The translations under genes and the position numbers were made by a program. A stretch of 64,000 nucleotides of DNA from Paramicrobacterium chengjingii (GTDB lineage: Bacteria; Actinomycetota; Actinomycetes; Actinomycetales; Microbacteriaceae). The notes beneath the pieces are model-generated. The model saw nothing but the letters and a program-made list of their open reading frames with translations, did no database searches and was not told the DNA's origin. The DNA is taken from positions 1,240,001 to 1,304,000 of the forward strand of contig NZ_CP061169.1 of NCBI RefSeq assembly GCF_011751765.2. Reading direction: 5' to 3'. Below, in pieces: positions 38,475 through 48,196 of this stretch; position 1 is the stretch's first letter, and each line of letters begins with the position of its first letter.

Positions 38475-38480
38475 TAGAAT
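38475..38480 (+). promoter_or_regulatory. -10 box of typA
   Basis: TAGAAT, close to the sigma-70 consensus, lies three bases before an ATG at 38484 that is in frame with typA. Transcription should begin within that ATG, so the 135-base leader to the real typA start at 38619 is untranslated or holds a short in-frame extension. No clear -35 is visible. Confidence 0.5.
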
Positions 38481-38618
38481 GGTATGTCGGGTCGTCATTA
38501 CCCGCCGAATTTCCCACCAGCGCCATCCGGTGCAGGCACCCGCCCGCCGGATCACATGCCGACGCACACCGCGTCGCTGAGCGCACAAACCGCACACTCT
38601 GCAGGACAGGACACAGCT

Positions 38619-40526
38619 ATGGCACTCGCCACGCGTGAAACCCTCCGGAACGTCGCCATCGTCGCGCACGTCGACCACGGTAAGACGACACTCGTGGACG
38701 CCATGCTGCGCCAGACCGATTCGTTCTCGGCCCACGAACACGTCGAAGAACGGGCAATGGACTCGAACGAGCTCGAGCGCGAGAAGGGCATCACGATTCT
38801 CGCGAAGAACACGGCGATCTCCTATAACGGAGAACACGCCGTCCACGGCCCCGTGACGATCAACGTGATCGACACCCCGGGCCACGCTGACTTCGGTGGC
38901 GAGGTCGAGCGTGGAATTTCCATGGTCGACGGCGTCGTGCTGCTCGTTGACGCGAGCGAAGGGCCGCTGCCGCAGACGCGCTTCGTGCTGAGAAAGGCAC
39001 TCGAGGCGAAGCTTCCGGTCATCCTCCTGGTGAACAAGACAGACAGAGGCGATGCACGCATCGATGACGTTGTCGCCGAAAGCCAAGACCTCCTTCTGGG
39101 GCTCGCGAGCGACATTGCCGACGACGTCCCCGACTTGGACATCGATGCGATTCTCGACGTTCCCGTTGTCTATGCATCCGGTAAGGCTGGCCGCGCCTCG
39201 CTCACCAAGCCGGCGGACGGCACGTTGCCCGAAAGCGAGAACCTCGAGCCTCTCTTTGAGGCGATTCTCGAGCACATCCCTGCGCCGACATACGACGACG
39301 AGCACCCGCTGCAGGCGCACGTCACCAACCTCGACGCGTCACCGTTCCTGGGGCGACTCGCTCTGCTCCGCATTTTCCAGGGCACAATCACCAAGGGCCA
39401 GACCGTTGCCTGGGTCAAGAGTGATGGCACCGTATCGAACGTGCGCATCACCGAGCTGCTCATGACGAAGGCGCTTGACCGCTATCCGGCCGAGAACGCT
39501 GGCCCCGGAGACATCGTCGCCGTCGCCGGGTTCCCCGACATCATGATCGGCGAGAGCCTCTGTGATCCCGACGACGTACGGCCTCGCCCGACGATTCACA
39601 TCGACGACCCCGCAATCTCGATGACCATCGGCACAAACACCTCTCCCCTCATGGGCAAGATCAAGGGGCATAAGCTGACGGCCCGCATGGTCAAAGACCG
39701 TCTCGACCGCGAGCTGGTCGGCAACGTCTCGCTCAAGGTGCTCGACATCGGCCGCCCTGATGCGTGGGAGGTGCAGGGGCGCGGCGAACTCGCCCTCGCG
39801 ATCCTCGTCGAGCAAATGCGTCGCGAAGGCTATGAGCTTACGGTGGGCAAGCCACAGGTGGTCACCAAGACTGTCGACGGCAAGGTTCACGAGCCGTACG
39901 AAGAGCTCACAATCGATTCCCCGGAAGAATACCTCGGAGCGATCACCCAGCTGCTCGCCGCACGCAAGGGGCGCATGGAGAGCATGACGAACCACGGAAC
40001 GGGATGGATCCGCATGGAGTTCGTCGTTCCCAGCCGTGGCCTCATCGGCTTCCGCTCAGAGTTCATGACGACGACGCGCGGTACAGGGATCGCCAACACC
40101 CTCTCGCACGGGTACGCGGAGTGGGCCGGTTCGATCGCCACACGCAACAACGGCTCGATCGTCGCCGACCGCACCGGCGTCGTCACGCCATTCGCGATCA
40201 TCAACCTCCAGGAGCGCATGACATTCTTTGTCAGCCCGACAGAGGAAGTGTACGAGGGCATGGTGATCGGTGAGAACTCGCGCGCTGACGACATGGACGT
40301 CAACATCACGAAGGAAAAGAAGCTGACGAACATGCGGCAGTCCACCGCCGACAACTTCGAGTCGATGACTCCGTCACGTCGGCTCTCGCTTGAGGAGTGC
40401 CTCGAGTTCGCCCGCGAGGACGAGTGCGTTGAGGTCACCCCGCAAGCTGTGCGCATTCGCAAGGTGATCCTCGGTGCCAATGAGCGCGGGCGTGCCACTG
40501 CGCGGCTGAAGCGTCAGGACGCCTGA
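38619..40526 (+). CDS. typA: Translational GTPase TypA/BipA
   Basis: 635 residues. GTPase motifs: G1 AHVDHGKTT (about 13-21), G2 [12 protein letters not shown]3 [12 protein letters not shown] and G4 NKTD. EF-G-like domains II, III and V follow, and the BipA-specific C-terminal domain ends in [22 protein letters not shown]. It binds the ribosome and helps assembly and stress or cold adaptation. The ATG at 38619 ([21 protein letters not shown]) matches the family start and has AGGACAGG upstream; the ATG at 38484 would add a 45-residue Pro/His/Thr-rich extension. Confidence 0.96.
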   Translation: MALATRETLRNVAIVAHVDHGKTTLVDAMLRQTDSFSAHEHVEERAMDSNELEREKGITILAKNTAISYNGEHAVHGPVTINVIDTPGHADFGGEVERGISMVDGVVLLVDASEGPLPQTRFVLRKALEAKLPVILLVNKTDRGDARIDDVVAESQDLLLGLASDIADDVPDLDIDAILDVPVVYASGKAGRASLTKPADGTLPESENLEPLFEAILEHIPAPTYDDEHPLQAHVTNLDASPFLGRLALLRIFQGTITKGQTVAWVKSDGTVSNVRITELLMTKALDRYPAENAGPGDIVAVAGFPDIMIGESLCDPDDVRPRPTIHIDDPAISMTIGTNTSPLMGKIKGHKLTARMVKDRLDRELVGNVSLKVLDIGRPDAWEVQGRGELALAILVEQMRREGYELTVGKPQVVTKTVDGKVHEPYEELTIDSPEEYLGAITQLLAARKGRMESMTNHGTGWIRMEFVVPSRGLIGFRSEFMTTTRGTGIANTLSHGYAEWAGSIATRNNGSIVADRTGVVTPFAIINLQERMTFFVSPTEEVYEGMVIGENSRADDMDVNITKEKKLTNMRQSTADNFESMTPSRRLSLEECLEFAREDECVEVTPQAVRIRKVILGANERGRATARLKRQDA

Positions 40527-40579
40527 GCGTCACCTGACGTTTCGGGTGTGACTCAGCATCCGGCGGTTACCCTGGGTAG

Positions 40580-41020
40580 GTGAGTTTTCGTCGTCGTGCG
40601 TGCGCTGCCCTAATCGCACTTGGTGTGCTGTTGATCCCGGTGCTCAGTGGCTGCAGTTTTGTCGAGCAGACAATGAACCAGACGGTTCAGGATGCTGTTC
40701 GCGAAGCGACCGGCGGCGATGTTGAACTGACGGAGGGCGTGCCCGACGGGTTTCCGACAGATGTTGTTCCGCTGATTGACGGTTCGATCCGAGGCGCGAC
40801 GCAGACCGAAGGCTCAGACATCCACTGGGTAGTGCTCGTCAGCGGAGATGTCTCTGCGGATGACGCAAAGAAGAAACTTCAAGAGGCAGGCTTCACCGTC
40901 GATGGCGAAGCCTCGACGGCCAAGCTGGGAAGCGTCATGACGATGTCGAGCGACGATTACGACGTCACAGTTGTCGGCGCCTCAGAGAGCGTGCTGTACA
41001 CGGTGACGTCGCGAGGCTGA
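40580..41020 (+). CDS. Small predicted lipoprotein, family not recognised
   Basis: 146 residues. Signal peptide RRRACAALIALGVLLIPVLSGC with lipobox VLSGC (lipidated C25). The mature part has GGDVELTEGVPDGFPTDVVPLIDGSIRGATQTEGSDIHWVVLVSG and a compact C-terminal fold. It shares a short feature (SADDAKKKLQEAGFTVDGEAS) that looks like a paired-strand domain binding a ligand or partner. TACCCT (40568-40573) lies exactly six bases before the GTG, suggesting a leaderless message. Function unknown. Confidence 0.78.
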   Translation: MSFRRRACAALIALGVLLIPVLSGCSFVEQTMNQTVQDAVREATGGDVELTEGVPDGFPTDVVPLIDGSIRGATQTEGSDIHWVVLVSGDVSADDAKKKLQEAGFTVDGEASTAKLGSVMTMSSDDYDVTVVGASESVLYTVTSRG

Positions 41021-41021
41021 T

Positions 41022-41726
41022 ATGTCGAGCGATCGGCGATCGGCGCAGCAGTCTGCGCTGAGGCAGGGGCTTGCAGTCGGCGCGGCTACCGCAGCGTACG
41101 GTGTATCGTTCGGTGCACTCGCCGTGGCTTCCGGCCTCGACATCTGGCAGGCCTGCGTTCTCAGTCTTCTGATGTTCACGGGCGGATCGCAGTTCGCCCT
41201 CGTTGGTGTGCTTGCGTCAGGGGGTGCGTCTGCGGGCGGCGCCGCGATCGCGAGTGCGGCTCTGCTTGGCGCTCGCAATACGGCGTACGGCATGCGCATG
41301 AAACCGGTTGTCGGCGGTGGCCTGCCCAAGAACGTTGCCGCCGCATGGCTGACAATTGACGAGTCGACAGCCGTCTCGCTTGCCCAGCCAGATGCGCACT
41401 CGCGTCGCACCGGCTTCTGGGTGACGGGCGTCGCCGTCTTTATCGGCTGGAACCTCACAACGCTCATCGGAGCGCTCATCGGCGACGTGCTCGGGGATAC
41501 GCGTGCGTACGGCCTCGACGCGGCGGCGGCCGCGGCTTTTCTCGCGCTGCTCTGGCCTCGGCTCACACGCCTCCAGCCGGTCGCTGTCGCCTGTGGCGCG
41601 GCAATTGTCGCCGCAACGCTGACACCTGTACTCGCGCCAGGGCTCCCGGTGATCCTTGCCGCCGTGGTCGCCGTGCTCGTCGGGGTATTCAATTGGTTCT
41701 CTCACGCGAGGGGATCCGAATCATGA
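41022..41726 (+). CDS. azlC: Branched-chain amino acid exporter subunit AzlC
   Basis: 234 residues with about seven membrane segments. AzlC-family motifs: GLAVGAATAAYGVSFGALAVASGLDIWQACVLSLLMFTGGSQFALVGVLASGG and the NTAYGMRMKP segment. With AzlD it forms an exporter for branched-chain amino acids and analogues. It starts one base after the lipoprotein stop, with GAGG upstream, and its stop overlaps azlD (ATGA). Confidence 0.9.
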   Translation: MSSDRRSAQQSALRQGLAVGAATAAYGVSFGALAVASGLDIWQACVLSLLMFTGGSQFALVGVLASGGASAGGAAIASAALLGARNTAYGMRMKPVVGGGLPKNVAAAWLTIDESTAVSLAQPDAHSRRTGFWVTGVAVFIGWNLTTLIGALIGDVLGDTRAYGLDAAAAAAFLALLWPRLTRLQPVAVACGAAIVAATLTPVLAPGLPVILAAVVAVLVGVFNWFSHARGSES

Positions 41727-42034
41727 CGCTCTGGCACATCGTGCTCGCCGCATCCATTATCTGTGCTGCGCTGAAACTCGCGGGCTACGCGATTCCGCCA
41801 CAGCTGCTCGAAAAGCCTGTGGTCTCCCGTGTGGTTGACCTCACGACAGTGGCCATGCTGTCCGCGCTCATCGTGGTGCAGGCGCTCGGCGATGCGCAGT
41901 CCATCGTCATCGATGCGCGCCTCCCCGCCCTCGGGGTCGCGGCGCTTCTGCTTGTTCTGCGGGCACCGTTTCTCGTTGTCGTCGTCGCGGCAGCTGTCGT
42001 CGCGGCGCTGCTGCGACTGGCCGGCATGCCCTGA
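41723..42034 (+). CDS. azlD: AzlD family transporter subunit
   Basis: 103 residues with three to four membrane helices (LWHIVLAASIICAALKLAGYAI, VDLTTVAMLSALIVVQALG, ARLPALGVAALLLVLRAPFLVVVVAAAVVAALLRL). It is the small partner of AzlC. The ATG at 41723 overlaps the azlC stop; a shorter upstream extension inside azlC is rejected. The spacing to the next gene is 47 bases with a separate promoter. Confidence 0.88.
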   Translation: MTLWHIVLAASIICAALKLAGYAIPPQLLEKPVVSRVVDLTTVAMLSALIVVQALGDAQSIVIDARLPALGVAALLLVLRAPFLVVVVAAAVVAALLRLAGMP

Positions 42035-42081
42035 GAGGGCATCGACCACGTGCACACAGCTTGTCCCGATACGATCTCGAT

Positions 42082-42540
42082 GTGAGCACAGCACCTGAAT
42101 TGCCCGACCTGGAGAGTACCGACAGAGAGGATGCCCTCGATGACGGTGAGCCAAGCGCGATATCTCGCATCGTCACCGCGGTGATCACGCTCGTGCTCGG
42201 AGCCGTCTACGGAACCGTTGGCACCGTTGCTCATACACTCTCTGTGAAGCCGTTGGGCATTCCGATTCCCTACGGACTCGTGCTCGGTTTGATCGGCACG
42301 CTCGCGCTGCTCATCGGACTCAGGCTCGTGATCACCGAGAGACTCCCTTCCGTCGCTGCTGGCGTCGGACTCGTCGGAACCGTTGCGTTGTTCTCGTTCT
42401 CGAGCCCCGGTGGCTCCATTTTGATCTCGCAGGGGCTCCCTGGGCTCATCTGGCTCTTTGGGGTTCCGCTGATCGCGGCCGTCGTGCTCGCGTGGCCTCG
42501 CGTTCCGCAACGGAGCATTCGCACGGGGTCTGCGGCGTAG
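42082..42540 (+). CDS. DUF6113-like membrane protein
   Basis: 152 residues. A hydrophilic acidic N-terminus (about 1-30), then four predicted helices from [29 protein letters not shown] to [20 protein letters not shown]. It resembles the actinobacterial DUF6113 family often found beside fdxA and dapC; the family name is from memory of context and size. TACGAT (42070-42075) lies six bases before the GTG. A TTG at 42061 would overlap the promoter. Function unknown. Confidence 0.72.
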   Translation: MSTAPELPDLESTDREDALDDGEPSAISRIVTAVITLVLGAVYGTVGTVAHTLSVKPLGIPIPYGLVLGLIGTLALLIGLRLVITERLPSVAAGVGLVGTVALFSFSSPGGSILISQGLPGLIWLFGVPLIAAVVLAWPRVPQRSIRTGSAA

Positions 42541-42575
42541 ACTGGGGGAACCCAGCGAGAAGGAGTTCAAGCACA

Positions 42576-42899
42576 GTGACATATGTCATCGCTCTTCCGT
42601 GCGTCGATGTCAAAGATCGCGCGTGCATCGACGAATGCCCTGTCGATTGCATTTACGAGGGTGAACGCAGCCTCTATATCCACCCGGACGAATGCGTCGA
42701 CTGCGGCGCCTGCGAACCGGTTTGCCCTGTCGAGGCGATTTACTACGAAGACGACCTTCCCGATGAATGGGCTGACTATTACAAGGCGAACGTCGAGTTC
42801 TTCGACGAGATCGGTTCTCCGGGCGGAGCAGCGAAGGTCGGTGTGATTCACCACGATCATCCCGTGATCGCCGCGCTTCCTCCCCAGACCGCCGAGTGA
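42576..42899 (+). CDS. fdxA: Ferredoxin FdxA (7Fe, 3Fe-4S plus 4Fe-4S)
   Basis: 107 residues. Cysteine pattern [19 protein letters not shown] in the first half and [16 protein letters not shown] in the second is typical of FdxA ferredoxins with a [3Fe-4S] and a [4Fe-4S] cluster. It opens [23 protein letters not shown], and the C-terminal helix region ([12 protein letters not shown]) is that of actinobacterial FdxA. The GTG at 42576 has AAGGAG at 42560-42565. An earlier in-frame start inside the previous gene is rejected. dapC follows after seven bases, so they are co-transcribed. Confidence 0.95.
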   Translation: MTYVIALPCVDVKDRACIDECPVDCIYEGERSLYIHPDECVDCGACEPVCPVEAIYYEDDLPDEWADYYKANVEFFDEIGSPGGAAKVGVIHHDHPVIAALPPQTAE

Positions 42900-42906
42900 G
42901 GCATCC

Positions 42907-44091
42907 GTGACTCGGACGCTGCCTGAATACCCCTGGGACACCCTTGTTCCGTTCCGCGAGAAAGCGGCCGAGCACCCGGGAGGAGTCGTCGATCTGTCGA
43001 TCGGGTCGCCGGTTGACCCGACGCCAGAGATCGTGCGCAGAGCGCTCACCGACGCGACGGATGCTCATGCCTACCCGACGACAGTGGGAACAGCGGAACT
43101 TCGGAATGCGATCATCGACTGGTACGCGCGACGTCGTCGCGTGCCGGATCTCGAACACCGCAATGTGCTGCCGACGATCGGCTCAAAGGAGCTCGTCGCG
43201 CTTCTTCCGTTTCTGCTCGGCCTCGGCACAGGCGACGTCGTGGTGCATCCCACTGCCGCGTACCCGAGCTATGCAATCGGTGCCGCGCTGTGCGATGCGA
43301 CGGCTGTCGCCTCTGACGATCCGGCCGACTGGCCAGACGAAACACGGCTGATCTGGCTCAACTCGCCGGGAAACCCAGACGGCCGCGTGCACGGTATCGA
43401 GCATCTGCGATCAGCGGTCGCGCGTGCCCGTGAGCTCAATGCGGTGATTGTGAACGACGAATGCTACGCGGAGCTCGGGTGGGAAGAACCCTGGACAGAT
43501 GAGCCAACGCCGTGCATTCTCGACCCTCGTGTGACAGACGGTAATCGTCGCGGCATCCTCTCGATCTATTCGCTGAGCAAACAGTCGAACATGGCGGGTT
43601 ACCGTGCTGCATTCGCGACTGGCTGCGGAAGCGTGATCGCGTCGTTGACCACGGTGCGCAAGCACGCCGGGCTGATGGTTCCCGCACCGCTGCAGCATGC
43701 GATGGCCGTCGCTCTGGGCGATGACGAGCATGTTGCCCTGCAGAAGTCGCTCTATCGTCGCAGACGCGACGTGCTCGCACCCGCTCTCGACGATGCGGGG
43801 TTTCGCATTGAGAGAAGTGAGGCCGGGCTATACCTGTGGGTCACCGAAGGGCGCGACGCATGGGACAGCATCGACAGGCTCGCCGGCATGGGCATCATCG
43901 GCGGGCCGGGGCACTTCTACGGTGACCACTACCCGAACTTCGTGCGCCTCTCGCTTACGGCATCGGATGAGCGGATCGACGAAGGTGCTGCGCGGCTGCG
44001 CGGCTGCGTGCCGCGGCATCCGGTGGAGAAACCCTCCAAGAGCGGCGGTGAACCATTGTCGGTTGTGACAGAAGCCGGTTTGCACGATTAG
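42907..44091 (+). CDS. dapC: Succinyldiaminopimelate aminotransferase DapC
   Basis: 394 residues. A class I/II aminotransferase with PLP lysine in SLSKQSNMAGYR (SxSK), the NSPGNPDG motif (NPxG variant) and VVVHPTAAYPSYAIG. It converts N-succinyl-L-2-amino-6-oxopimelate to succinyldiaminopimelate in the succinylase lysine branch. Gene context (fdxA before, dapD and dapE about 5 kb on) and similarity to actinobacterial DapC support this over a generic aminotransferase. The GTG at 42907 is seven bases after the fdxA stop. Confidence 0.9.
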   Translation: MTRTLPEYPWDTLVPFREKAAEHPGGVVDLSIGSPVDPTPEIVRRALTDATDAHAYPTTVGTAELRNAIIDWYARRRRVPDLEHRNVLPTIGSKELVALLPFLLGLGTGDVVVHPTAAYPSYAIGAALCDATAVASDDPADWPDETRLIWLNSPGNPDGRVHGIEHLRSAVARARELNAVIVNDECYAELGWEEPWTDEPTPCILDPRVTDGNRRGILSIYSLSKQSNMAGYRAAFATGCGSVIASLTTVRKHAGLMVPAPLQHAMAVALGDDEHVALQKSLYRRRRDVLAPALDDAGFRIERSEAGLYLWVTEGRDAWDSIDRLAGMGIIGGPGHFYGDHYPNFVRLSLTASDERIDEGAARLRGCVPRHPVEKPSKSGGEPLSVVTEAGLHD

Positions 44092-44173
44092 GCTGTAGGG
44101 GAGTGCTCGCGCCACCACCATGCGCGCCGCACACTCTCACTCACTTGTGACAAACATGCAAAAAGGAGGCGCC

Positions 44174-45481
44174 GTGGGCGACGTCGGACACCAGGCGGAT
44201 GACCAGGCACGCAAGGCGACACTGACGTTTTCGGGCGGTACAGCTGAGCTGCCGTTTGTCGGCGCGACAAGCGGCGCATCGAGCCTCGACCTTTCGACGC
44301 TGACCAAGCAGACGGGGCTGACAACACTCGACTACGGATTCGTGAATACGGCGGCAACAAAGTCACGCATTACCTACATCGACGGTGACCAGGGAATTCT
44401 GCGCTACCGCGGGTATCCGATCGACCAACTCGCGTCGAACTCGACGTATCTCGAAGTGGCATGGCTTCTGATTCACGGGGAACTTCCGACCGCAGACGAA
44501 CTGGCTGACTTCGACGATCGTGTTCGCCGCCACACGCTGCTTCACGAAGACCTCAAGCACTTTTTCTCGGCACTTCCGCACACGGCGCACCCGATGTCTG
44601 TGCTCTCGAGCGCACTGAGCGCCCTGTCGACCTATTACGAGAACGGGCTCGACCCGAAAGACCCGGAACACGTTGAAATGACGACGATTCGGCTACTCGC
44701 AAAGCTGCCTGTGATCGCCGCCTACGCGCACAAGAAATCACAGGGACAGGCGTTCCTCTATCCCGACAACAACCTGAGTTTCGTCGACAACTTCCTTCGG
44801 CTCAACTTCGGCAACATGGCCGAGGACTACGAGGTGAATCCCGTGCTGTCGCAGGCGTTAGAGCGGCTGTTGATTCTGCATGAAGATCACGAGCAGAACG
44901 CGTCGACGTCGACCGTGCGTCTCGTTGGGTCAACGGGCGCAAACCTCTACGCATCGATCTCGGCCGGGATCAACGCACTGTCTGGTCCGCTGCATGGCGG
45001 AGCGAATGAGGCGGTACTCGAAATGCTCGGCCAGATTCGCGACTCAGGCGATGGTGTGAAGCGGTTCGTCGAGCGCGTCAAGAACAAAGAAGACGGCGTG
45101 AAGCTCATGGGCTTCGGACACCGCGTCTACAAGAATTACGATCCACGCGCGCGCATCGTGAAAGAATCCGCGAACGCGGTGCTCGACTCGCTCGGCATCA
45201 GCGATCCGCTGCTCGACCTCGCACAGGAGCTCGAGCAGATCGCACTCGAAGATGACTACTTCAAAGAGCGTCGCCTCTACCCGAACGTCGACTTCTACAC
45301 CGGCGTCATCTACAAGGCAATGGGGTTCCCGACGCGCATGTTCACCGTGCTGTTCGCGATCGGTCGCCTGCCCGGCTGGATCGCCCACTGGCGTGAGATG
45401 AGTCTCGACCCGCAGACCAAGATCGGTCGGCCTCAGCAGCTCTACATCGGCGAAGGCGAGCGGCAGTACCCGCAGCGCTAA
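44174..45481 (+). CDS. gltA: Citrate synthase (type II)
   Basis: 435 residues. It joins oxaloacetate and acetyl-CoA in the TCA cycle. Citrate synthase motifs: DGDQGILRYRGYPIDQLA, the catalytic His in GPLHGGANEAVL and GFGHRVYKNYDPRA, and PNVDFYTGVIYKAMGFP with the catalytic Asp. An N-terminal extension (about 30 residues before ATLTFSGGTAELPF) is common in the type II hexameric enzyme. The GTG at 44174 is chosen because AAGGAGG lies four bases upstream; an upstream in-frame ATG at 44120 has no binding site. Confidence 0.95.
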   Translation: MGDVGHQADDQARKATLTFSGGTAELPFVGATSGASSLDLSTLTKQTGLTTLDYGFVNTAATKSRITYIDGDQGILRYRGYPIDQLASNSTYLEVAWLLIHGELPTADELADFDDRVRRHTLLHEDLKHFFSALPHTAHPMSVLSSALSALSTYYENGLDPKDPEHVEMTTIRLLAKLPVIAAYAHKKSQGQAFLYPDNNLSFVDNFLRLNFGNMAEDYEVNPVLSQALERLLILHEDHEQNASTSTVRLVGSTGANLYASISAGINALSGPLHGGANEAVLEMLGQIRDSGDGVKRFVERVKNKEDGVKLMGFGHRVYKNYDPRARIVKESANAVLDSLGISDPLLDLAQELEQIALEDDYFKERRLYPNVDFYTGVIYKAMGFPTRMFTVLFAIGRLPGWIAHWREMSLDPQTKIGRPQQLYIGEGERQYPQR

Positions 45482-45567
45482 GCGGTACGGCACCGGCACG
45501 CTCGCCGTCTCGGGCGGGTGGGCCGACTCGGCCCGGGGTGTCACATCGAGCAGCGGGCTCGTCGCGT

Positions 45568-45584
45568 CGCCCCGGGCCGGGGCG
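45568..45584 (-). terminator. Hairpin between gltA and penicillin acylase genes
   Basis: A short perfect stem (CGCCCCG with CGGGGCG, loop GGC) lies two bases past the acylase stop on the minus strand. It has no T-run, so termination is only likely, not certain. The convergent gltA ends 86 bases away. Confidence 0.5.
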
Positions 45585-45586
45585 CG

Positions 45587-48139
45587 TCAGCGTGCGGGCG
45601 TGAGCACAAGCGTGTGCTCCGCAGCATCCGCCCTGGCGTCTGCCGTGAACGCCCATCGGAGCGTCTTGTGCTCAGCCCAGAGTGTTGTCTGATCGACGTA
45701 ATTGGGGTGGAACGCATGCCCCGAAGCGCCCGTGAGGTTGATCCACGTCGACGAATCGAAGTCGGACAAATCGATTACCTGTCGCATCGACGGCACCCAG
45801 TTGACCTCATACCCCTGTGTCGCGTCCCAGCCGTTCGCGTTGACAATGCTTGATCCGCCGCCCACAGAGTACGGCCCACGGTTGAAGATTTTCTCGATCA
45901 CACCGATTCCCGACTCGCCGAGGCTCGCATTGCGCACCGTGAGCGTGTGCAAATCGCCCCACTCCCATGCGTGAGGGTCATCGCCCATGAGCTCGACTGC
46001 TTCGTCCCAGGCGGAGTCCATGGCCCGTGCGAGAGCCTCGTCACGCGTGGTGACGTCGTCATCACCCCACCAGGCGGATTGGCTGAGAGGAAGCAGATTC
46101 GAGACAACCTGGAACCAGCGTGCGCTTCCCTGCGGGGCCTGAGATTCTGGCAGCTTTGGCGCGAAGACCTCGGCAAGCAGGTTCTTCCACACAATATTGA
46201 AATAGGCGGATGCTGCGCTGTCGACGTCATCTGAATAGTCCCAGTCTTCGAGCAAGGCTCTCGCCTCCAGCGTATGCTCGCTCGGTGTTGCGTCGAGTAG
46301 ATACGGAACGAGAATCTCGGCGATTGCATTGTGGTTGTCGGCCTGAATGGCAGACATGTCTTCCGAGGTAATCAACGTGCCGTCGTCGATGAGATCCGTG
46401 AGACGCTCAGTGATGCGCTCTGCGCGGTATCCAGCATCCCAATCTGTCGTGATGAACGCCGGATATTCGGGACCGACTGCGGCATTGTTCGCGGTGACGA
46501 TGTAGCCGCTCGCCGGATTGTATTCGCTCGGCAACTGATCGAAGTCGAGGAAGCCGCTCCACCCGTTGTCACTCGTCCAGCCGGGCAGAGGCTTCGTGCC
46601 ATTCCCCGCTTTGCGCACGGGAACGAGGCCCGGCGCCTGATAGCCGATGTTGCCCTCGGTGTCGGCATAGATGAGGTTCTGACTGGGCACGTCGAAGAGC
46701 TTGGCCGCTCCGCGGAAGGAATCCCAGTCGGTCGCTGAGTTCATCGCGAAGATGGCTCGCGGAGTGTTTCCCGGTGTGAGCGCCGTCCACTGCAGCGAAA
46801 CGGCGAGACTCTCGCCCTCGGCAGGATCGACGTGGTCTGCAGCATCGTTGGCGATTGTCGTGTAGTCGCCTGTGAGACCGCTCACGATCGGGCCGCGTTT
46901 CGTTGAGCGGATGGTGACCTCAACATCGTCCCCACCCGCAACAGAGATCGTCTCCGTGCGGACATCGAGCGGTAGATCTTTGCCATCGAGGCGATAGGTT
47001 GCTTCTTGCGTATCGACCTTTTCGATGTAGAGATCGGCAACATCGGGGCCGAGGTTGGTGAACCCCCAGGCGATCTGCTGGTTGTGCCCGATGACGACGC
47101 CGGGAAGCCCGGAGAATGTGAAGCCGGCCACGTCGAAGGGGCACTCCTCAGATACCGTCGAGCAGTGCAGACCCATCTGGTACCAGACAGACGGCATAGC
47201 GGGTCCCAGGTGCGGGTCGTTGGCGAGGAGCGGTTCACCTGTTGCTGTGTGCTTGCCAGAGACCACCCACGAGTTTGAGCCGATGTCGCTTCCGGCTTCG
47301 CCGAGAAGCGTTGGCATGCCGTGCAGCAGCTCGGAGAGCTGTTCGAGTTGCGGTGCAACGGAGTCGAGTGCCGCGGGGTCCGCTGCGGCATCCGGATTCT
47401 GCTTGGTGTGCGGCGCGACGCTTTGCACGCTCGGCTCCGTGACGATCGTCGGATTTGTGTCGTACGGGTACGTCGGGAAGAGTTTGGAGATCTGATTCGA
47501 GCTCAGCGTCGTGCTGAGGATCGACCTATCGATTTCTTGCTCGAGGTTCGAGCGAAGATCCCACGCCATCGCCTTCAGCCAGGCGATGCTGTCCGCTGGC
47601 GTCCATGGTTCTGGCGAGTAGTCAGAGTTCTGAAACCCCAGAACAGCGTACTCAAGCGAGGCGTCGGCTCCCGAGTGCGAATCGAGATAGGCGTTTACTC
47701 CGTCAGCGTATGCCTCGTAATACGCCCGAGACGTGTCGTCAAGCGCCTCCACCTCCTGCTCGGCTACCGCGCGCCATCCAAGAGTTCGAATGAACGTATC
47801 GGTTCCCACTTGGCTCTCGCCGAACATCTCGCTCAGCCTGCCCGAAGTCACGTGGCGACGGAAGTCCATCTCCCAGAAGCGATCTTGAGCCTGCACGTAC
47901 CCCTGCGCGAGAAAGAGATCATGCGGAGTCGCTGCCGTGATCTGCGGAATGCCCTGTGCATCGCGTGTGACCGTGACCTCGTTTTCGACGCCCGGGACTT
48001 CGATTGTTCCCTCTGTCGTCGGGAAAGAACGCTGAACGGTCCAGAACGCCAGCCCGGCACCGATCAGTCCGATGACGAGCAGAGCAACAAGAATCCACAG
48101 GAGCACCCGGCCGATGCTGCGGGACAGAGAATGAGCCAC
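45587..48139 (-). CDS. Penicillin acylase family protein (Ntn hydrolase)
   Basis: 850 residues. A single N-terminal membrane anchor (VLLWILVALLVIGLIGAGLAFWTV) places it outside or on the cell surface. The Ntn nucleophile is the first Ser of GSNSWVVSGKHTATGEPLLANDPHLG, where self-cleavage would produce alpha and beta chains; GxSNxWVV-type cores are typical. It opens with GTIEVPGVENEVTVTRDAQGIPQITA. Members hydrolyse amides such as beta-lactam side chains or acyl-homoserine lactones; the substrate here is unknown. GTG at 48139 follows AAGGAG with four bases between. It runs after dapD in the same direction, 57 bases apart. Confidence 0.9.
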   Translation of the reverse strand: MAHSLSRSIGRVLLWILVALLVIGLIGAGLAFWTVQRSFPTTEGTIEVPGVENEVTVTRDAQGIPQITAATPHDLFLAQGYVQAQDRFWEMDFRRHVTSGRLSEMFGESQVGTDTFIRTLGWRAVAEQEVEALDDTSRAYYEAYADGVNAYLDSHSGADASLEYAVLGFQNSDYSPEPWTPADSIAWLKAMAWDLRSNLEQEIDRSILSTTLSSNQISKLFPTYPYDTNPTIVTEPSVQSVAPHTKQNPDAAADPAALDSVAPQLEQLSELLHGMPTLLGEAGSDIGSNSWVVSGKHTATGEPLLANDPHLGPAMPSVWYQMGLHCSTVSEECPFDVAGFTFSGLPGVVIGHNQQIAWGFTNLGPDVADLYIEKVDTQEATYRLDGKDLPLDVRTETISVAGGDDVEVTIRSTKRGPIVSGLTGDYTTIANDAADHVDPAEGESLAVSLQWTALTPGNTPRAIFAMNSATDWDSFRGAAKLFDVPSQNLIYADTEGNIGYQAPGLVPVRKAGNGTKPLPGWTSDNGWSGFLDFDQLPSEYNPASGYIVTANNAAVGPEYPAFITTDWDAGYRAERITERLTDLIDDGTLITSEDMSAIQADNHNAIAEILVPYLLDATPSEHTLEARALLEDWDYSDDVDSAASAYFNIVWKNLLAEVFAPKLPESQAPQGSARWFQVVSNLLPLSQSAWWGDDDVTTRDEALARAMDSAWDEAVELMGDDPHAWEWGDLHTLTVRNASLGESGIGVIEKIFNRGPYSVGGGSSIVNANGWDATQGYEVNWVPSMRQVIDLSDFDSSTWINLTGASGHAFHPNYVDQTTLWAEHKTLRWAFTADARADAAEHTLVLTPAR

Positions 48140-48196
48140 GGTGCTCCTTGAGATGGTGGATCGACGATATTCGCGCGAGAAGGGCGAGTCAGGGGA

